A stretch of 64,000 bases of DNA from Adineta vaga (Eukaryota > Rotifera). Below, piece by piece: positions 22,194 through 34,904 of the stretch; positions within the stretch are counted from its first letter, which is position 1; each line of letters begins with the position of its first letter. The DNA is taken from NCBI GenBank assembly GCA_021613535.1, contig CP075496.1:9734001-9798000 (forward strand), read 5' to 3'. The translations under genes and the position numbers were made by a program. A model generated the notes under the pieces. That model searched no databases and was not told the DNA's origin. It was given only the letters and a program-made list of their open reading frames with translations.

Positions 22194-23106
22194 TTAAATT
22201 TCAGCTGCACAATATGTACACACACTTTGATCTAATAAAATCTTAATCAATGCTAAAAATCGTAAACAGGCTTGTTCATAATCATCACGATAGATCGTAT
22301 ATTTAAAATAAATATCTATATAAAAATTTTGAATCGATATCATTTGTTTTGTATTTGAAAATATTCGATATTTATTGATGGAAGTATTGCTATCCAAATA
22401 GATGAACTTATAAACAAGAACTGGTACGTTTTAAATAACAATCAAACCATGAAATGCGATTATCTCAAGATCAAGTATACACACTTATTTCATAAGCATT
22501 GGTAGAAAGTATCAGTTTAGTGGCTGTTAGAAATATCATTATTGGTAATAATAATTCAATTAAACTTGCATCATCATCTGTTCGTTTTATAGATAATTAT
22601 TGCAATATCAGCAATAATTGATTCATAAATTGAAAGGAAACCAATTTTAAATGTTGGATTAGAATAAACATCACTATCATGACATAAAATAATACCACTA
22701 TTACCGGCAACATTTTTTTATATTTCTTTATAATAATATCGATTGAGTCTCCAGTAAACTAACGAATATATGGTATCGATAAATAATTTCATTGTTCACT
22801 ACTTAATAGTGATCGATTGTTTTGAAGTAAATCCAATGAATAAATCACATATGATGATTGTTTCTTTTCCAATGCTCGTGTCCTTCTTTTTTGATGATAA
22901 TATCGGCAAGCTCATCGAATAGACATTGATTATTCGCCTATGAAAGAAAGAATGATGATCTTCTACATTGAAGTAAAATAACTAATGAAATGAAAGATTC
23001 ACTAACTAGATCAAAATATTCATTTCGACGAAAATGTATTTTACATGAAGAACACCATAATGCACTGTAATGTGATTTTGCAATTAAAATCTGATAAATT
23101 CGACAT
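22194..23106 (-). pseudogene. Decayed nuclear receptor copy
   Basis: Pieces match the neighbouring nuclear receptor in the same order on the minus strand. DNA near 23010-23070 resembles the first zinc-module exon. DNA near 22800-22920 resembles 21390-21500 and then jumps to the second zinc module, implying an internal loss. The frame 22397-22194 (ISIQNFYIDIYFKY ... LIKILLDQSVC) resembles the last exon. No frame connects them, and several zinc-ligand cysteines are lost. A tandem duplicate that has lost function is the simplest reading. Confidence 0.75.
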
Positions 23107-25294
23107 AATTGATTATGGTATCTATTGTTAATCCATCAACGAAGAGTGAAGTCCATAATCCGATGGGTAATTTTTTTGCATTCTACAGGTAAAAACAAAT
23201 AAAAAAATAAAAAGATTTAAGACATAAATATAGGATAGCAATAAAAGTACATATAACGTTGTTCTAATGAAATTCACAATGAATATCATTTCTTGTCAAA
23301 AAACAATCAAAACTCTGTCATTTATTTCAGCATGAAATGTGTAAGATACATATTTGACGATGTTTTTCTTTCAATTTTAAAGTATGCAATACCATTTGTT
23401 ATACCTTTACGTATTTTTTTTATTGTAAAAATATTAATACTATATTTAGTTGATAGAAGAGAGTCAAAAGCACTAACCAAAGGCAATTGGTTCAATTCTT
23501 ATATAGAATTTAATGCACTCACATGCTTTGAAATTTCTCTATTCCTTTCTCGTCTTTTGACGCGTTATACATATTTATGTATATACCTGTAGAAATGAAA
23601 TAATCATCGTCAATAAACAAAATATTTATAATTATCAACTTATTGTCTAAATCCGTTACTAACGATCATATATGTTGATTTACGAGAAACTTTTACAAGG
23701 ATGATCAGATACCATATCGAGTTTTTGAAATTTCCTAATAATTAAGCTGAATGATTTTGCTCATATTATTATCACTGAACTGCTGAAATCGTATAATTAA
23801 TATTAGATCTATATGAAATTGTTCTGTCAAATATATATTTTTATTGAAGAAGTGTATGCCGATAGTTTTCTGCTGCTTTCATATCATACTTAGAAATGAG
23901 TTTAAAGTCAAGTTATGAACACATTCTTATCATGTCGAATAACATAACTATTAAGATACAGCTGAAGTTACTATTCTAATCAGAAATAGGAAAAACTTCC
24001 CTCAAAGAACAAGCATATAGAGAAGTACAACATATGTTACTATTATTGTTTTTGAAAAATATGCTCCGGGAAGAGATATAAAATTAAAACCAAAATGAGA
24101 TATGTTACATTCAGTACCATGACTGTCGAAATATGAGCACTAATTGACGTTTTGAGATCGATATTAACAAGGAAAAACTATTTTAAGTCGTCCTGTCTTA
24201 ATGAACTATGAAGTGGAGAATAGGCATCACAATCGCACAAGCACAAGCCGAAATGTAAAGTCAATGATTGGATTATTCTTTGTGTGCAATGATGAGCGAT
24301 AAGAAAGATGTCGTTCTCTATTGATATCATCAAAAGATAACTGCAGTATTGAAATGTATGAATGTTAGAACAATCTGAGAATGGGCTTAGAAGCAAAACT
24401 TTTCAGATACAAGTCGATGATGATCTAATATGAGATGCGTGTATAGTTTCTCCATACAAACAATTTCTTTGGCATGATTTTAATCATGATTTTTTTAATG
24501 AAACAACTAGGTTGAATACTAACATTGATTCAAGTGTGAGTGTTCGATGGCAAGTAGAAAGTTAACTGCTTTGAAAAGAATCGTTACCTCGAGATATTAT
24601 TCCTTTAGTCACAAAGGATTTAATATGCGATAGAGAAAACTTCTATATTTAACAATCTATTTTAAACTGTTTTATGTAAAAAAATATCATGAATATAGTT
24701 TATTAATAAAAGTAGAACTAAATGTCACTACGGGAAAAAGTCATTTTGTTTCTTAAAATCGCATATGGGTTTGATCAACTTGGTTACATTTATGTTTCTT
24801 TGTCTTCTAGATAATATTGTATGACTAGAAGAAAGTAACAAATTATATTCATATATTTTATTTGAATTTTCATAAAGAATCTTGTTTTTTCCTGAATGAA
24901 ATATATACATGTCGTCTTTCTCTATGTTAGAAAAAAGAAACTTCAGATCAGTTTTTGCATTCAATCGTAAACAGAAAAACAGTCTCATCACTTAATGATT
25001 TAGTTGCTTGATTGAGCAGAAAAAATAGAATCGCATAAACTGCTCAATATGATCTAGACTATGAATAATCATGAAATGAAAATATCCTATTTTTGTTTTC
25101 TACTTCTCTAAGTTTTTCTCATAGGAAAAAGAAAAATCTATTAGTTTTATTATTTTTCATAAAAGGTATGAAGTATTCTCTTTTCTGAGATATATATAAT
25201 TTTGACATTAACCAGAACATTCTCTTCATTCAATAATCTCAATCACAGATAATATTATTTTCAATAAATCCTCTTCGATTTTGAAAAAAATCAA
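23107..25294. other. Long intergenic stretch before the third receptor
   Basis: A 99-codon hydrophobic frame (23293-23592) and two minus-strand frames of 72 and 87 codons are present. None has a domain, and their composition is what AT-rich DNA gives by chance. No inverted or tandem repeat noticed. Confidence 0.4.
25191..25199 (+). promoter_or_regulatory. TATA-like element upstream of the third receptor
   Basis: TATATATAA about 95 bases before the ATG at 25295. Plausible by position; not proven. Confidence 0.3.
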
Positions 25295-26272
25295 ATGGAT
25301 AATGATGAACTTATTAAACGATTAGATTACTTATCCGAACAATTAAATCGTTATTTTGCCTTACTTATTTTTATTTTCGGCATTGTTGGAAATATTCTCA
25401 ATTGTTTCGTTTTATCTCAACGTTCATTACGAACTAATCCATGTGCACTACTTTTTCTTATTTCTTCATTTATTAATCTTATTTCTATTCTAATTGGATT
25501 ATCTACGCGAATCTTAGCTGGTTGGAATCTTGATCCTACTGCAACCATAAGTTGGATTTGTAAACTGCGAGCATTTATTACATTTAGTACACGAACAATG
25601 GCGATCTGGTTAATTCTATTAGCTACAGTTGATCGATGGTTATTATCTTCAATGAATATTCATCGACGACAAATGAGTTCATTAAAAAATGTGAAATTTG
25701 GAATATTATTTTGTATTATTTGGTCAATTATATTTTATATTCATATGTTAGATTGTTATGAAGCTAATCGTATCGATGAACCATTGCGATGTTATGGTAA
25801 AACAGGAGCATGTCATCTTATAACTGATATTATTTATTCAATCGTTACAGTTATACTTCCTTCAATACTTATGATTATTTTTGCTATTTTAATTGTTTCA
25901 AATATTCGTTTACTTCGTATGCAAATTCAAACAGTATCATTAGCAGCATTAATTATTCCACGAAGAACAAAACAATTCAAAATGAAAAAAAACGATCATC
26001 AATTACTTCGCATGCTTCTTGTACAAGTCTTTCTTCTAGTTATTTTTTGTATTCCACAAGCCATACAAAAATTTTATATCACATTTCGATCATCTAAAAC
26101 TTATAGTGAATATGAAGATGCTATAAATCGTTTTTTGTATAATATTGAAGTTTTATTAGCATTTATTGCCAGTGGAATGCCATTTTATTTGTATACATTA
26201 AGTGGAGGAGTAGTTTTTCGAAAGGCATTAATGGATTTAATTGTCATGGTTTATAAAAAAATGAAATGTTAG
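25295..26272 (+). CDS. Rhodopsin-like (class A) G-protein-coupled receptor, third paralogue
   Basis: 325 residues, intronless. Clearly a relative of the receptors at 16249 and 19250: it shares NPCALLFL, TRILAGW, VDRWLLSS, DCYEANR, FLYNIEVLLAFIASGMPF and the LPS/LPT-type helix 5. The DNA, however, has diverged freely, with A/T-ending codons where the other two keep C/G, so it has not shared their recent homogenisation. DRW replaces DRY, and SGMPFYLYTLS replaces NPxxY. Acts at the plasma membrane; ligand and G protein unknown. Confidence 0.88.
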   Translation: MDNDELIKRLDYLSEQLNRYFALLIFIFGIVGNILNCFVLSQRSLRTNPCALLFLISSFINLISILIGLSTRILAGWNLDPTATISWICKLRAFITFSTRTMAIWLILLATVDRWLLSSMNIHRRQMSSLKNVKFGILFCIIWSIIFYIHMLDCYEANRIDEPLRCYGKTGACHLITDIIYSIVTVILPSILMIIFAILIVSNIRLLRMQIQTVSLAALIIPRRTKQFKMKKNDHQLLRMLLVQVFLLVIFCIPQAIQKFYITFRSSKTYSEYEDAINRFLYNIEVLLAFIASGMPFYLYTLSGGVVFRKALMDLIVMVYKKMKC

Positions 26273-26698
26273 ATGTAAATTTTTTAATTTTAATTTTAAT
26301 TGATGAATTTCTGTTTAACGCATGAAAATAAAAAGTTATTATTAGTGTTGATTGCTCTATGTGTTTAAAATGCATTATTACACTGCAAATGAATAGAAAT
26401 GTCTGTTAAATATGACATTCATAACTATTAGCTACTTCTTTATTTGAACTAAACGTCTATTACTTATGTCAGAGCTGGGCATCTCAATTCGATTCATTTT
26501 TGAGTTGACATGGATGGAATTCAAGAAGCTTGTCAGAGTTAAGAGGTTCAATTTAAAAAATTTATCAATCAACGAAAAATTTATGAAAATAAGATGTCAC
26601 AATTTCTTTGAAATTACACAATGTAATTTTCTCTATAGTTTACCTCCATTATAACTGTATGTTACAACTTAAGAACAATCAAAAAATATAAATATTTC
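26273..26698. other. Convergent intergenic region
   Basis: 3' flanks of the third receptor and of the minus-strand F-box gene. AT-rich; a 62-codon frame at 26466-26654 has no support. Confidence 0.4.
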
Positions 26699-28429
26699 TT
26701 ATCGAATCCATAATCGAATATTATTATGAACTTCTTTTGATTTTGAAATCGAACATGTTATTGGTAGTTGTTGTCGTAACCATTCGATTAGATTTTCGTC
26801 ATCTGTTTGTATTGAATTCTCTTCAATACATCGTACAATTAAACTACGAAGATGTTTCATATTATTTACAAGATCAATTATATTCGTTCGTTTGGCCACC
26901 GTGATAAAAAGTATTTGACATTGTTGACCAAGAGAAGAATATGCTAATTTATCACATTGTTCTTGATTATAAACTATATCTGGTCCTTGAAGATTAAGTT
27001 CACGAATAGTTGAATGATCAATATTAAATAGAAAATTATGTTGAGTAAAGGATGACAATAATTTCAATGAACGAAGTTGTGATGCTTTTTGACATAGTAA
27101 TCGTAAATTTGATTGAATATTGTCAGTATTCATATGGTCATATGAGTCAATTTTTAAAGAATCTAATTGTTCAAGTGATGATACTAACGAATGAAATAAT
27201 TGATCAAAAGGTATTGTGATATCTAAATGACGAATATTATCGAAATGTATTTGTGGTAAAGGTAAATTCTTATATGGAATATATCCATAATATAAATTCT
27301 TTATTGAATTCAATGACCAATGATGAATTTCTTTGGTAACAGTGGATTTCATTTGAACATGTCCGGCAAAGAAGAAATCTTGGAATGCATATGGTAATGT
27401 ATAGATAAGAACAGTTCTTGAATATTCATTTGGTATCCAATTACATTGTACAAACCATTGATGTTTTTGAATCCAAAATTGACTTCGAAATGAATTCAAT
27501 ATTCGATCAATTTCATCTTCTTTATTCTTCTCAGAAGAAATCATAATATTTGTTTTGAATTGAAATTTAATCAAATGTGATAAATATGTCTCAATCATCG
27601 TTTCCCATTCATATCCATTGATAAAAATCGGTTCTATGTCAATTTTGAATTCTTCTAAATTAGGCATGGTTTGTAAAAGATTGTTAAGACTTTGAACAGT
27701 ACCATAAAAAGTTATATTTAATTTCTTAATTGACAAAAATTCAATCATTGAAATATGTGAAGTACTTGATTGATCAACAATTATTATCTTTAGACAAACA
27801 AGATTCAGTAAATTACGTATAAGATAAATCATTTGATTAATATTACAATTTAAATATGGAAGAGATAAATATTTTAAAGATGAAGATTTCATCGATAATA
27901 CTTGACAAGAATATTCATTATCATAAGATATATCCAAATAACAGAAAGTTAATTTTGGTAAATATTCAATGAGATAGATTAGATTAACATCGAAAGTTTC
28001 ATTATATTTTATATCATATCTGGTGATTTTCAAATAATTTAAATTGGTAAGATTGATTAATTGTTCTAAGATAGTGCTTAAATAATGAAATGAGTTAAAT
28101 TGATGAATAGTTAATGATTTTAAATGAATAAATTGGCGAAATGATAAACCATAGAAGAAGAATAAATCAATTTGTTGTGGAGTATTATCATCATCGGAGA
28201 ATCGAAGAGAAGAAATATAATTTGTTATTGATGGAAGATATTTTTGACAAAGAACATCAAAGTTAGATTTTGATATTGATTGAAAATTTACCGTATGACT
28301 TTGAAAATGAATATAAATAAGTTTAGTAAAACGATTATTTAGTTCATAGAAAGATTGAAAAAGATCAATAGTGCTAAAATATTCGAATAAATCAAGTAAT
28401 AATTCATTAGGTAAGGACTCGAACGTCAT
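26699..28429 (-). CDS. F-box protein with leucine-rich repeats
   Basis: Single exon, 576 residues from the ATG at 28429; the frame is open three codons further upstream but without an ATG. An F-box opens the protein (FESLPNELLLDLFEYFSTIDL). The remainder is a long run of irregular leucine-rich repeats ending near residue 560. F-box proteins carry substrates to SCF ubiquitin ligases through Skp1; the repeats would choose the substrate. The segment with FWIQKHQWFVQCNW is shared with the broken gene at 36090-36960, marking a family expanded in this genome. Confidence 0.85.
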   Translation of the reverse strand: MTFESLPNELLLDLFEYFSTIDLFQSFYELNNRFTKLIYIHFQSHTVNFQSISKSNFDVLCQKYLPSITNYISSLRFSDDDNTPQQIDLFFFYGLSFRQFIHLKSLTIHQFNSFHYLSTILEQLINLTNLNYLKITRYDIKYNETFDVNLIYLIEYLPKLTFCYLDISYDNEYSCQVLSMKSSSLKYLSLPYLNCNINQMIYLIRNLLNLVCLKIIIVDQSSTSHISMIEFLSIKKLNITFYGTVQSLNNLLQTMPNLEEFKIDIEPIFINGYEWETMIETYLSHLIKFQFKTNIMISSEKNKEDEIDRILNSFRSQFWIQKHQWFVQCNWIPNEYSRTVLIYTLPYAFQDFFFAGHVQMKSTVTKEIHHWSLNSIKNLYYGYIPYKNLPLPQIHFDNIRHLDITIPFDQLFHSLVSSLEQLDSLKIDSYDHMNTDNIQSNLRLLCQKASQLRSLKLLSSFTQHNFLFNIDHSTIRELNLQGPDIVYNQEQCDKLAYSSLGQQCQILFITVAKRTNIIDLVNNMKHLRSLIVRCIEENSIQTDDENLIEWLRQQLPITCSISKSKEVHNNIRLWIR

Positions 28430-29634
28430 CTTATTCAAATAAGTATTATTTATATACGAATAAACATGTTTTTGCCAATGTCATGTGGAATATATAGAAA
28501 TTCTTTTTCTGTTCTTCTGCAGAAGGGGAAAAATATGTTTATAGACATCAAGGTCATGCAACAAAAACAATGAGAAAAGATCAAACTTTTTTAGATCGTT
28601 TTCTTAACAATTCAATGATGATAACGTGTTACACGTCGATTGACCTGTCTCTTTTATTATTGTGATGGAATTATTTGATGATTCTCTCTGTATAAACCTA
28701 TTTTAGGTTTCGTATCCGATGCAATTATTAATCGTGATATATCAACCATATTACAATCAGATCGTTGACTAATCGAGAATTGATCTGATTTGTTACTAGA
28801 TCAACAATGTTGAAATCAACAACAAAATCGAACTGATTCAGAAAAAATGCCAACAAGACAAGAATGAATTTTAATTGCACATTTATTAAAACAAAAAGAG
28901 GAGAATTACTATATGAACTATGTGATAATGAAATTTTTCTTTTTAAAAAATACATCTCTGGTCAATATCACTTTGCGTGTATAGAGTGAAAATATAAAAA
29001 ACAGAAGCAATCATGAATTGCAGACAAATAATCTGCTTTTTTTCTATATATTCATTTTAAATCAATCACCTTTGTGTTTAGACTGCACGGCATGAATAGT
29101 CATATGTATTTTAATATTCGATACATACGAAACACGAACAAAGGATTCTCTTTCGTTTGATTCATTTAATCAAAAATGCAGCACGATAAAAAAAATTATT
29201 TGAGCAGTAATTGAGCTGATGTGTTGGCAAGTTTTATAATCTGAGGTCAAAATATTCTGAATTTTGTCAATTCTTTTGATAACAAGCAATATCATTCTAA
29301 AAGAAGTACTTCCATATGAAACCGAGATTGCTACATTCGTCTTTGCATATTATCGACTTATTAACAAGAAGAAACTACGTTAACGAAAGATACAAGGCAA
29401 AATATCGATTAGAAAATGAATTGTATTCATTACATGCCCACGTAATTCCCATTTATACCTTTATTCTTATCTTTCCGAACGACTTTATTTACTCGACGTG
29501 TTTGTTGTTCTATCAATTTCGTTTTTATCATTTTCCCTACGTCAATAGGAAGAATATATTCAGGTATAAATATTGTCATTACGATTATATGATTTATTTT
29601 GACGAACAAATACAACGTTTTATCGACAGTACAA
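28430..29634. other. Intergenic stretch
   Basis: Contains chance-like frames only (for example 29316-29669, rich in Tyr, Phe and His). Nothing else recognised. Confidence 0.4.
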
Positions 29635-30066
29635 ATGATACCTGTTTGGGTAAAATATTTTTTGATTAAAGTAAGATCGAAGAAAGCACAACGTCGTTCT
29701 TATCAACGACCATCACCATCACAATCACAGCCAACAAAAACTCAATCAATTTATGGGAAAACGTATGGGTATGAATATGTTTCGTCTAAGAATGAACATG
29801 AACAAGATAATTCTTTGAATTATACATCGAATGATGTGCAACAAAAACCTAAACGTATACAACAATATTATTTTTATGATCATTTTGATGGAGGATACAG
29901 TACCTGTAGTGGAGCAGAAATGACGTGTGAAACTGAAAACTGTGGTACTAATGATGGTTGTGATACGGGAGATTCATATGGTAGTGGTGGTGATGGTGGC
30001 GGAGATGGTGGTGGTTGTGGTGGAGGAGATGATGGTGGTGGTTGTGGTGGATGTGGAGGTGATTGA
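29635..30066 (+). CDS. Small protein with a Gly/Cys/Asp-rich tail, function unknown
   Basis: 143 residues from the ATG at 29635; an upstream in-frame ATG at 29599 would add 12. The N-terminus is short, hydrophobic and basic (IPVWVKYFLIKVRSKKAQRR). The middle is polar and rich in Gln, Tyr and Ser. The last 45 residues have repeated GGGDGGGCGGG-type runs with about nine Cys. No family recognised. Cys in a flexible glycine tail suggests metal binding or palmitoylation, but this is a guess. The antisense His-rich frame is a shadow. Confidence 0.55.
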   Translation: MIPVWVKYFLIKVRSKKAQRRSYQRPSPSQSQPTKTQSIYGKTYGYEYVSSKNEHEQDNSLNYTSNDVQQKPKRIQQYYFYDHFDGGYSTCSGAEMTCETENCGTNDGCDTGDSYGSGGDGGGDGGGCGGGDDGGGCGGCGGD

Positions 30067-30677
30067 ACTGATTACTTGCCAATCGATTTTTGTATACTAA
30101 TTTTGTATTATAAAATTTAAAAATGATGATTCCATTCGAGAAAAACATATACTTGTTTTATTATTCTCCAAGTTTTTTCTGTATTTTTGTATTAGTGTAA
30201 TAATCATCAGTATGAGTTTATCGAAAATCAAATTATTTCGATTTGTGAAAAGTTAGAAATCTATTTTCTTAATGATGAAAATTATTTCATACTCAATTAT
30301 AATTCTTAGAACAAATACTGACAGTCAATATAAAATCTATGATTCATATTAATATTAATCGATAACGATCGTTTGTATTCTTTTCGTTTTCACTCGACTC
30401 TCCAAGAATGTTCTACGTTGGAAATTTTGTATATTTTCTGTAAAGAATAAATCGATAAAGTCATTTTATCTTTTTATATCAAGGTAAGTGATATCAATCG
30501 ACTCTTTTTTCCTTCTTATATCATTATATCTGTTAGAATACGGAAATAGATACAGATGAATAATATTGATCGACAGTAACAACAACTGACGTAGAGAAGT
30601 TTAGAACATTTTTCTATGTTTATATATATACATTCATTGTGTTACTGATCTACACAAGTCGTTTTATCTTGGCTAAA
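30067..30677. other. Intergenic, 5' flank of the T1-NHL gene
   Basis: AT-rich with a TATATATA run near 30624-30632, about 50 bases before the proposed ATG. No coding frame supported. Confidence 0.4.
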
Positions 30678-32427
30678 ATGAATACGATACATCCTAATCG
30701 AGTAGGCAGATACTTTCAGAAACAAAGAAACAATGTTTTTCAATTGATTTCTTTTTGTAGGTTACTTTCACATGTTTACTTTTAATCTCTATCACCTTGG
30801 TACATTCAATTGAAGAGAATACTACATATGAAACAATAACTATTGAAAATGAGAAAGAAATGATTACCGATATTGATGTTATTCAACTTAATGTTGGTGG
30901 AGAATTAATAATGACCACACGATCAACACTCACATGTATTTCGAATTCTACACTTGCTATTATGTTCAATGGGAGATGGGAAAATGAATTAAGTAGAGAT
31001 AAACATGGAAATATTTTCTTTGATTTTAATCCAATATTATTTCATCATTTACTCGAACAATTAAGATTCATTGAGAACGGAAACTCAGTTCTATTCTATC
31101 CGCCATTTTTATCATCATTAAAAACTCCATTTGAAAAAATGTTGAGAAAATTAGGATTGAATCAAATGAAGAAATCTAAAGATGATATTATTGAATTGAA
31201 TATTAGTGGAGAAGTGTTAACAATACGACAGAAAACTTATACTCGATTATCAAATTATACAACTGATCTATTTGTTGATTCAAATCCACAAATCTTCCGT
31301 CAAATAATCAATCAAGTCCGAGAAGAACAAATGAATGAGACAATTGAAGAAATCGACCTTGAGAATACAACGATAGATCTTAATTGTAAGTTCGAATGAT
31401 TTGTTTTAGTTTGTATTACGTTGAATTTATATTTGTTTAGCTGAAACGGAATATGATGATGGGATCTGTACAGATGCTACTTGGAATACAAGTGGTATAA
31501 CAATTGCTGGTGGAAATGGTCAAGGTTCCGGATTAAATCAATTAGATCATCCGATGGGATTATTTATTGATAGAAATGGTTTGGTTTATATTGCTGATAC
31601 TCATAATCATCGAATAGTTAAATGGAAACCAAGAGGTATTCGTGGTGAAATTGTTGTTGGAGCAAGTGCTGAATTGAATGGAAAAAATTATGTATCCAGT
31701 GTCGTTGTTGATAAAAATGAAACAATTTATCTATGTAATCGAGATGAAAATCGTATTGAACGTTGGGTAAAACATGTTGAACAGGGTGAAATAATTTTTT
31801 CAAATATCTCATGTTGGGGATTAGCATTGAATAAAGAAGAAGTTCTATATATATCAGGTCATGAAGATAATCGAATTATTACATGGCCTAGTTTACAAGT
31901 CGTTGCAGGTGGAAATGGTGAAGGTAATGATGACAATCAATTATCAAGTCCTTATCAAATTTTTATTGATAATAAACAATCGGTTTACATAGCGGATTAT
32001 TTCAATCATCGAATTATGAAATGGGTGAATGATTATAAAGAAGGATTACTTGTTGCTGGTGGAAATGGTTATGGTGATAAATTGGATCAATTGAAATTAC
32101 CTCATTCAGTTGTTGTTGATCAAATGGGTACAATGTATATTGTCGATTTTGGAAATGATCGAATTTTACGTTGGTTTAAGCATTCTAAAGTCGGTACGGT
32201 TCTTATTGGGCATGATGGATCAGGAAATAAAGCAAGTCAATTATCGGATCCATATGATATTGCATTTGATAGAGAAGGAAATTTATATGTAGCCGATACA
32301 TCTAATCATCGCATTCAAATGTTTCCTATTGATAAAAGTTTATGTACAAAGAGTAAGTTATTTATTGAAAAATGGATTATTTATCTATTTTTATTTCGTT
32401 TTAGCAGCAAAATCGGATAGACGATAA
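30678..32427 (+). CDS. BTB/T1 (KCTD-like) domain fused to NHL repeats, with an N-terminal hydrophobic segment
   Basis: Exons 30678-30701, 30761-31385, 31441-32352 and 32405-32427 join in frame to 527 residues. Exon 2 begins with a hydrophobic run (VTFTCLLLISITLVHS) that looks like a signal peptide or anchor. Residues about 48-125 form a potassium-channel tetramerisation type BTB (IDVIQLNVGGELIMTTRSTL); about 151-196 hold a second, shorter T1-like piece (IIELNISGEVLTIRQKT). From about 230 to 515 there are six or so NHL units (VYIADTHNHRIVKW, VYIADYFNHRIMKW, LYVADTSNHRIQMF), which should form a beta-propeller. T1 domains usually oligomerise in the cytosol, so an ER-targeting start is unexpected. 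The start depends on a 59-bp first intron with a GTAGGC donor; without it the hydrophobic exon has no ATG. Confidence 0.8.
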
Positions 32428-32585
32428 ATTCAATTCGATGTCATTCATGCTATTTAACATCTATGAATTACAGTGAAAGTCTTTTGTCTTGAATATAGAT
32501 ATATTGAATAAATATAATATGATGTTTAAGTGATCTTTCTTAAGAATTTTCGTTTCTGTTCTACTAGAAAAACTTCATCGGAAAG

Positions 32586-34904
32586 TTATGGGTGGTTATT
32601 AGAAAGTGAATGAATTCGTTCATGATTTATTGTTGATGTTGATGGATCTTCATCATCAAATTTTGATGGATTTTGTGGGATAAGCGATGCTGAAGATGGT
32701 ACTCGAATTTGCGGCCGTTTCATTTGAAATAAAGGTGAAGATGGATCTTCAAGAAGTATTTGTGTTTCATCAGCATGTGGAGATATGTCTGGAATTCTTA
32801 AACTAGAAATCAATCAATAATTCCAATCTTGTTTATTTTCAACTCAATTTATTTACTTTCGTAAGATAATCATACCAAACATAGCCAATATATTTAACAC
32901 AAGACAAAGTATAAATACAACAGATATTGAAAAATGCTACAATGACGACAATTAATATAAAAATATTGAAGTCTGATTTGTATTTTCACAACTTACTCCT
33001 AGTAGAACAATAGAAACCATAATAATTTGTGGAATACGTATGAAACTCATTATCGTCACTCGAGCTAAAGAAAACTTGAAGTATGTAAATTATAATTCTT
33101 AACCTGCAAATCTAATTCATACCTTCATTTGGAATATATGAATTTCTTAACATAGAAAGCGATGGACGACCGATGCCAACACAAACTTCATATGCGAAAA
33201 AACTAATCCATATTGTTATAAAAGACTAGAAGAACAATAATAATATCATATAAATCTATAAACCAATCAAATAATCAACTAACTTGAGGGAAAAGAACTG
33301 GTATTAATAATATAATTGCACTTAGCAGATAGATTAATCTAGAAGAATCAGCTTAGAAAAAACGAAGAATTTCTTACGTACAATAATGAATAGTTACATC
33401 ATATATGATTGAATCTGGATTCTTTTCGCAAGCGGATAAAATAACAAAGAACCAATCATATCAAAAAACTGATTTTTTCATTTAGAAAGAGAAACGTATC
33501 AATCAATATTAAAAATTCCTACCATAAAAATAGCAAATATAAATCCAAGTGGTAATTTATTAGAACCAGTAGGACTAACAGCTTGTTGAAGTGTTGGTGT
33601 CCATTCGGTAACAAATATGTGTAGTGATGCTTCGAATAATGCTGTGCACATTCCAAGAATAACAATACGAGGATCTGATAGAAAGAATAATAATGAATAC
33701 ATTTCTATTTATCAGAGCGAGAAAAAATATTTCAATGGGTGACGAGTTTTCTCATTTTTCAACTCGAACTTTCAAGATATGTTAAGATATATGAAATCTA
33801 CTTATAGACCGAATGCTACTAGAATTGTCTTAATCTCTTGACAAAGTGAAAAGAAACAAACCAGCTCGGAGAATGTCAATAGCAGAAATGAATGATGTTG
33901 AAGGTTTTGCTTGTTTATTTCCATAGTTTTCAGGCCAAAACTTCAAGGTAAAGATTATCATCAATGTAAAAAAGACAATTGAAATATTAAATGGAGCACT
34001 ACAATAAATATGCAATTCAGATGCTTGATTTTATAATCAAGTATTTACGCATAATTACTGATTTGAACTAAAAATTGAGCTACAATTCCCATGATTACTG
34101 AAACGAATGCTACACCGACGTCTGTAAAAGAAATAAAACGATTGAATATTGAAATTGTGTTTCTTAAAATTCAACTGACACGTATTTTGTAATATTTGTT
34201 TGAGATATTGATCATCAAGAAGACGCTATAGAAAATCAATATAAAAATTTTGGCCAGAAAATAACATACATTTTGGTGTTCTTGAAAGAGCCAAGATTCA
34301 AATACTGATGAGTAAAAAGCATGAGCTATACCCCATAAGATATTTGCAATGAATATAATCCATATAACAGAAAAGTTCTGAAGAAAAAAAGAAAAGATTT
34401 CATAATGAAAATTATCATTTGACCATAGTTACCAATAAAAAACTCATTAGAATATAGAATAAAGCACAAGCTATACATGCTAATCGACGTCCACTTCATA
34501 AATACATATACTTTACATATTCCTAAGAAAATCTAGAAAAGAGTAACTTACTATCGATCAGCAAGTGAAGCAACGAAAGTACCAATAACTAATGATGATA
34601 TATATCCAATCACGTATAATAATTCCACTGTTGAACGACTGATTCCATAACTTGCAAGAAGAGCATATCGATAGGAACCATACAGATTGTCACCAGCTAT
34701 AATTTTTCAGATAAATGTTTTTTTGTATAATAGAGAAAATCTTAATCGATATATATGCATATACGTATTATTACCTGCTGCAAGTAAATATCCAACTAAA
34801 TAATGCCATTGTAATTGTTTAAAAAGCGAAGACGATGATGCTGAAATTTGTTCTTCACTATTGTCTATGTTTTTCATCACTATCTTACTGTTTCTTTCGC
34901 TCAT
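32586..34904 (-). CDS. Major facilitator superfamily transporter, MFSD5 (molybdate-anion transporter)-like
   Basis: About a dozen short exons with small introns. The first joins were checked: 34904-34775, 34696-34552, then an exon from 34493 downward. They give LLAAGDNLYGSYRYALLASY and the MFS loop motif LADRYGRR. Later exons encode further membrane helices, including WGIAHAFYSSVFESWLF and DPRIVILGMCTALFEASLHI. The latter matches the helix of human MFSD5 around its ALFES segment. The last exon (32813-32586) is a polar cytosolic tail rich in Pro and Ser. MFSD5 relatives take up molybdate, which is needed for molybdenum cofactor. Substrate is inferred from family resemblance only. The exact exon list between 34493 and 32813 was not fully verified. 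Confidence 0.75.

Noticed and set aside
23293-23592. 99-codon hydrophobic frame
   Set aside because: Resembles a membrane protein only by its Phe/Ile/Leu content, which AT-rich DNA gives freely; no receptor motif, no splice support.
29948-30148. His-rich minus-strand frame
   Set aside because: Antisense of the Gly-rich GGT/GGA codons on the plus strand.
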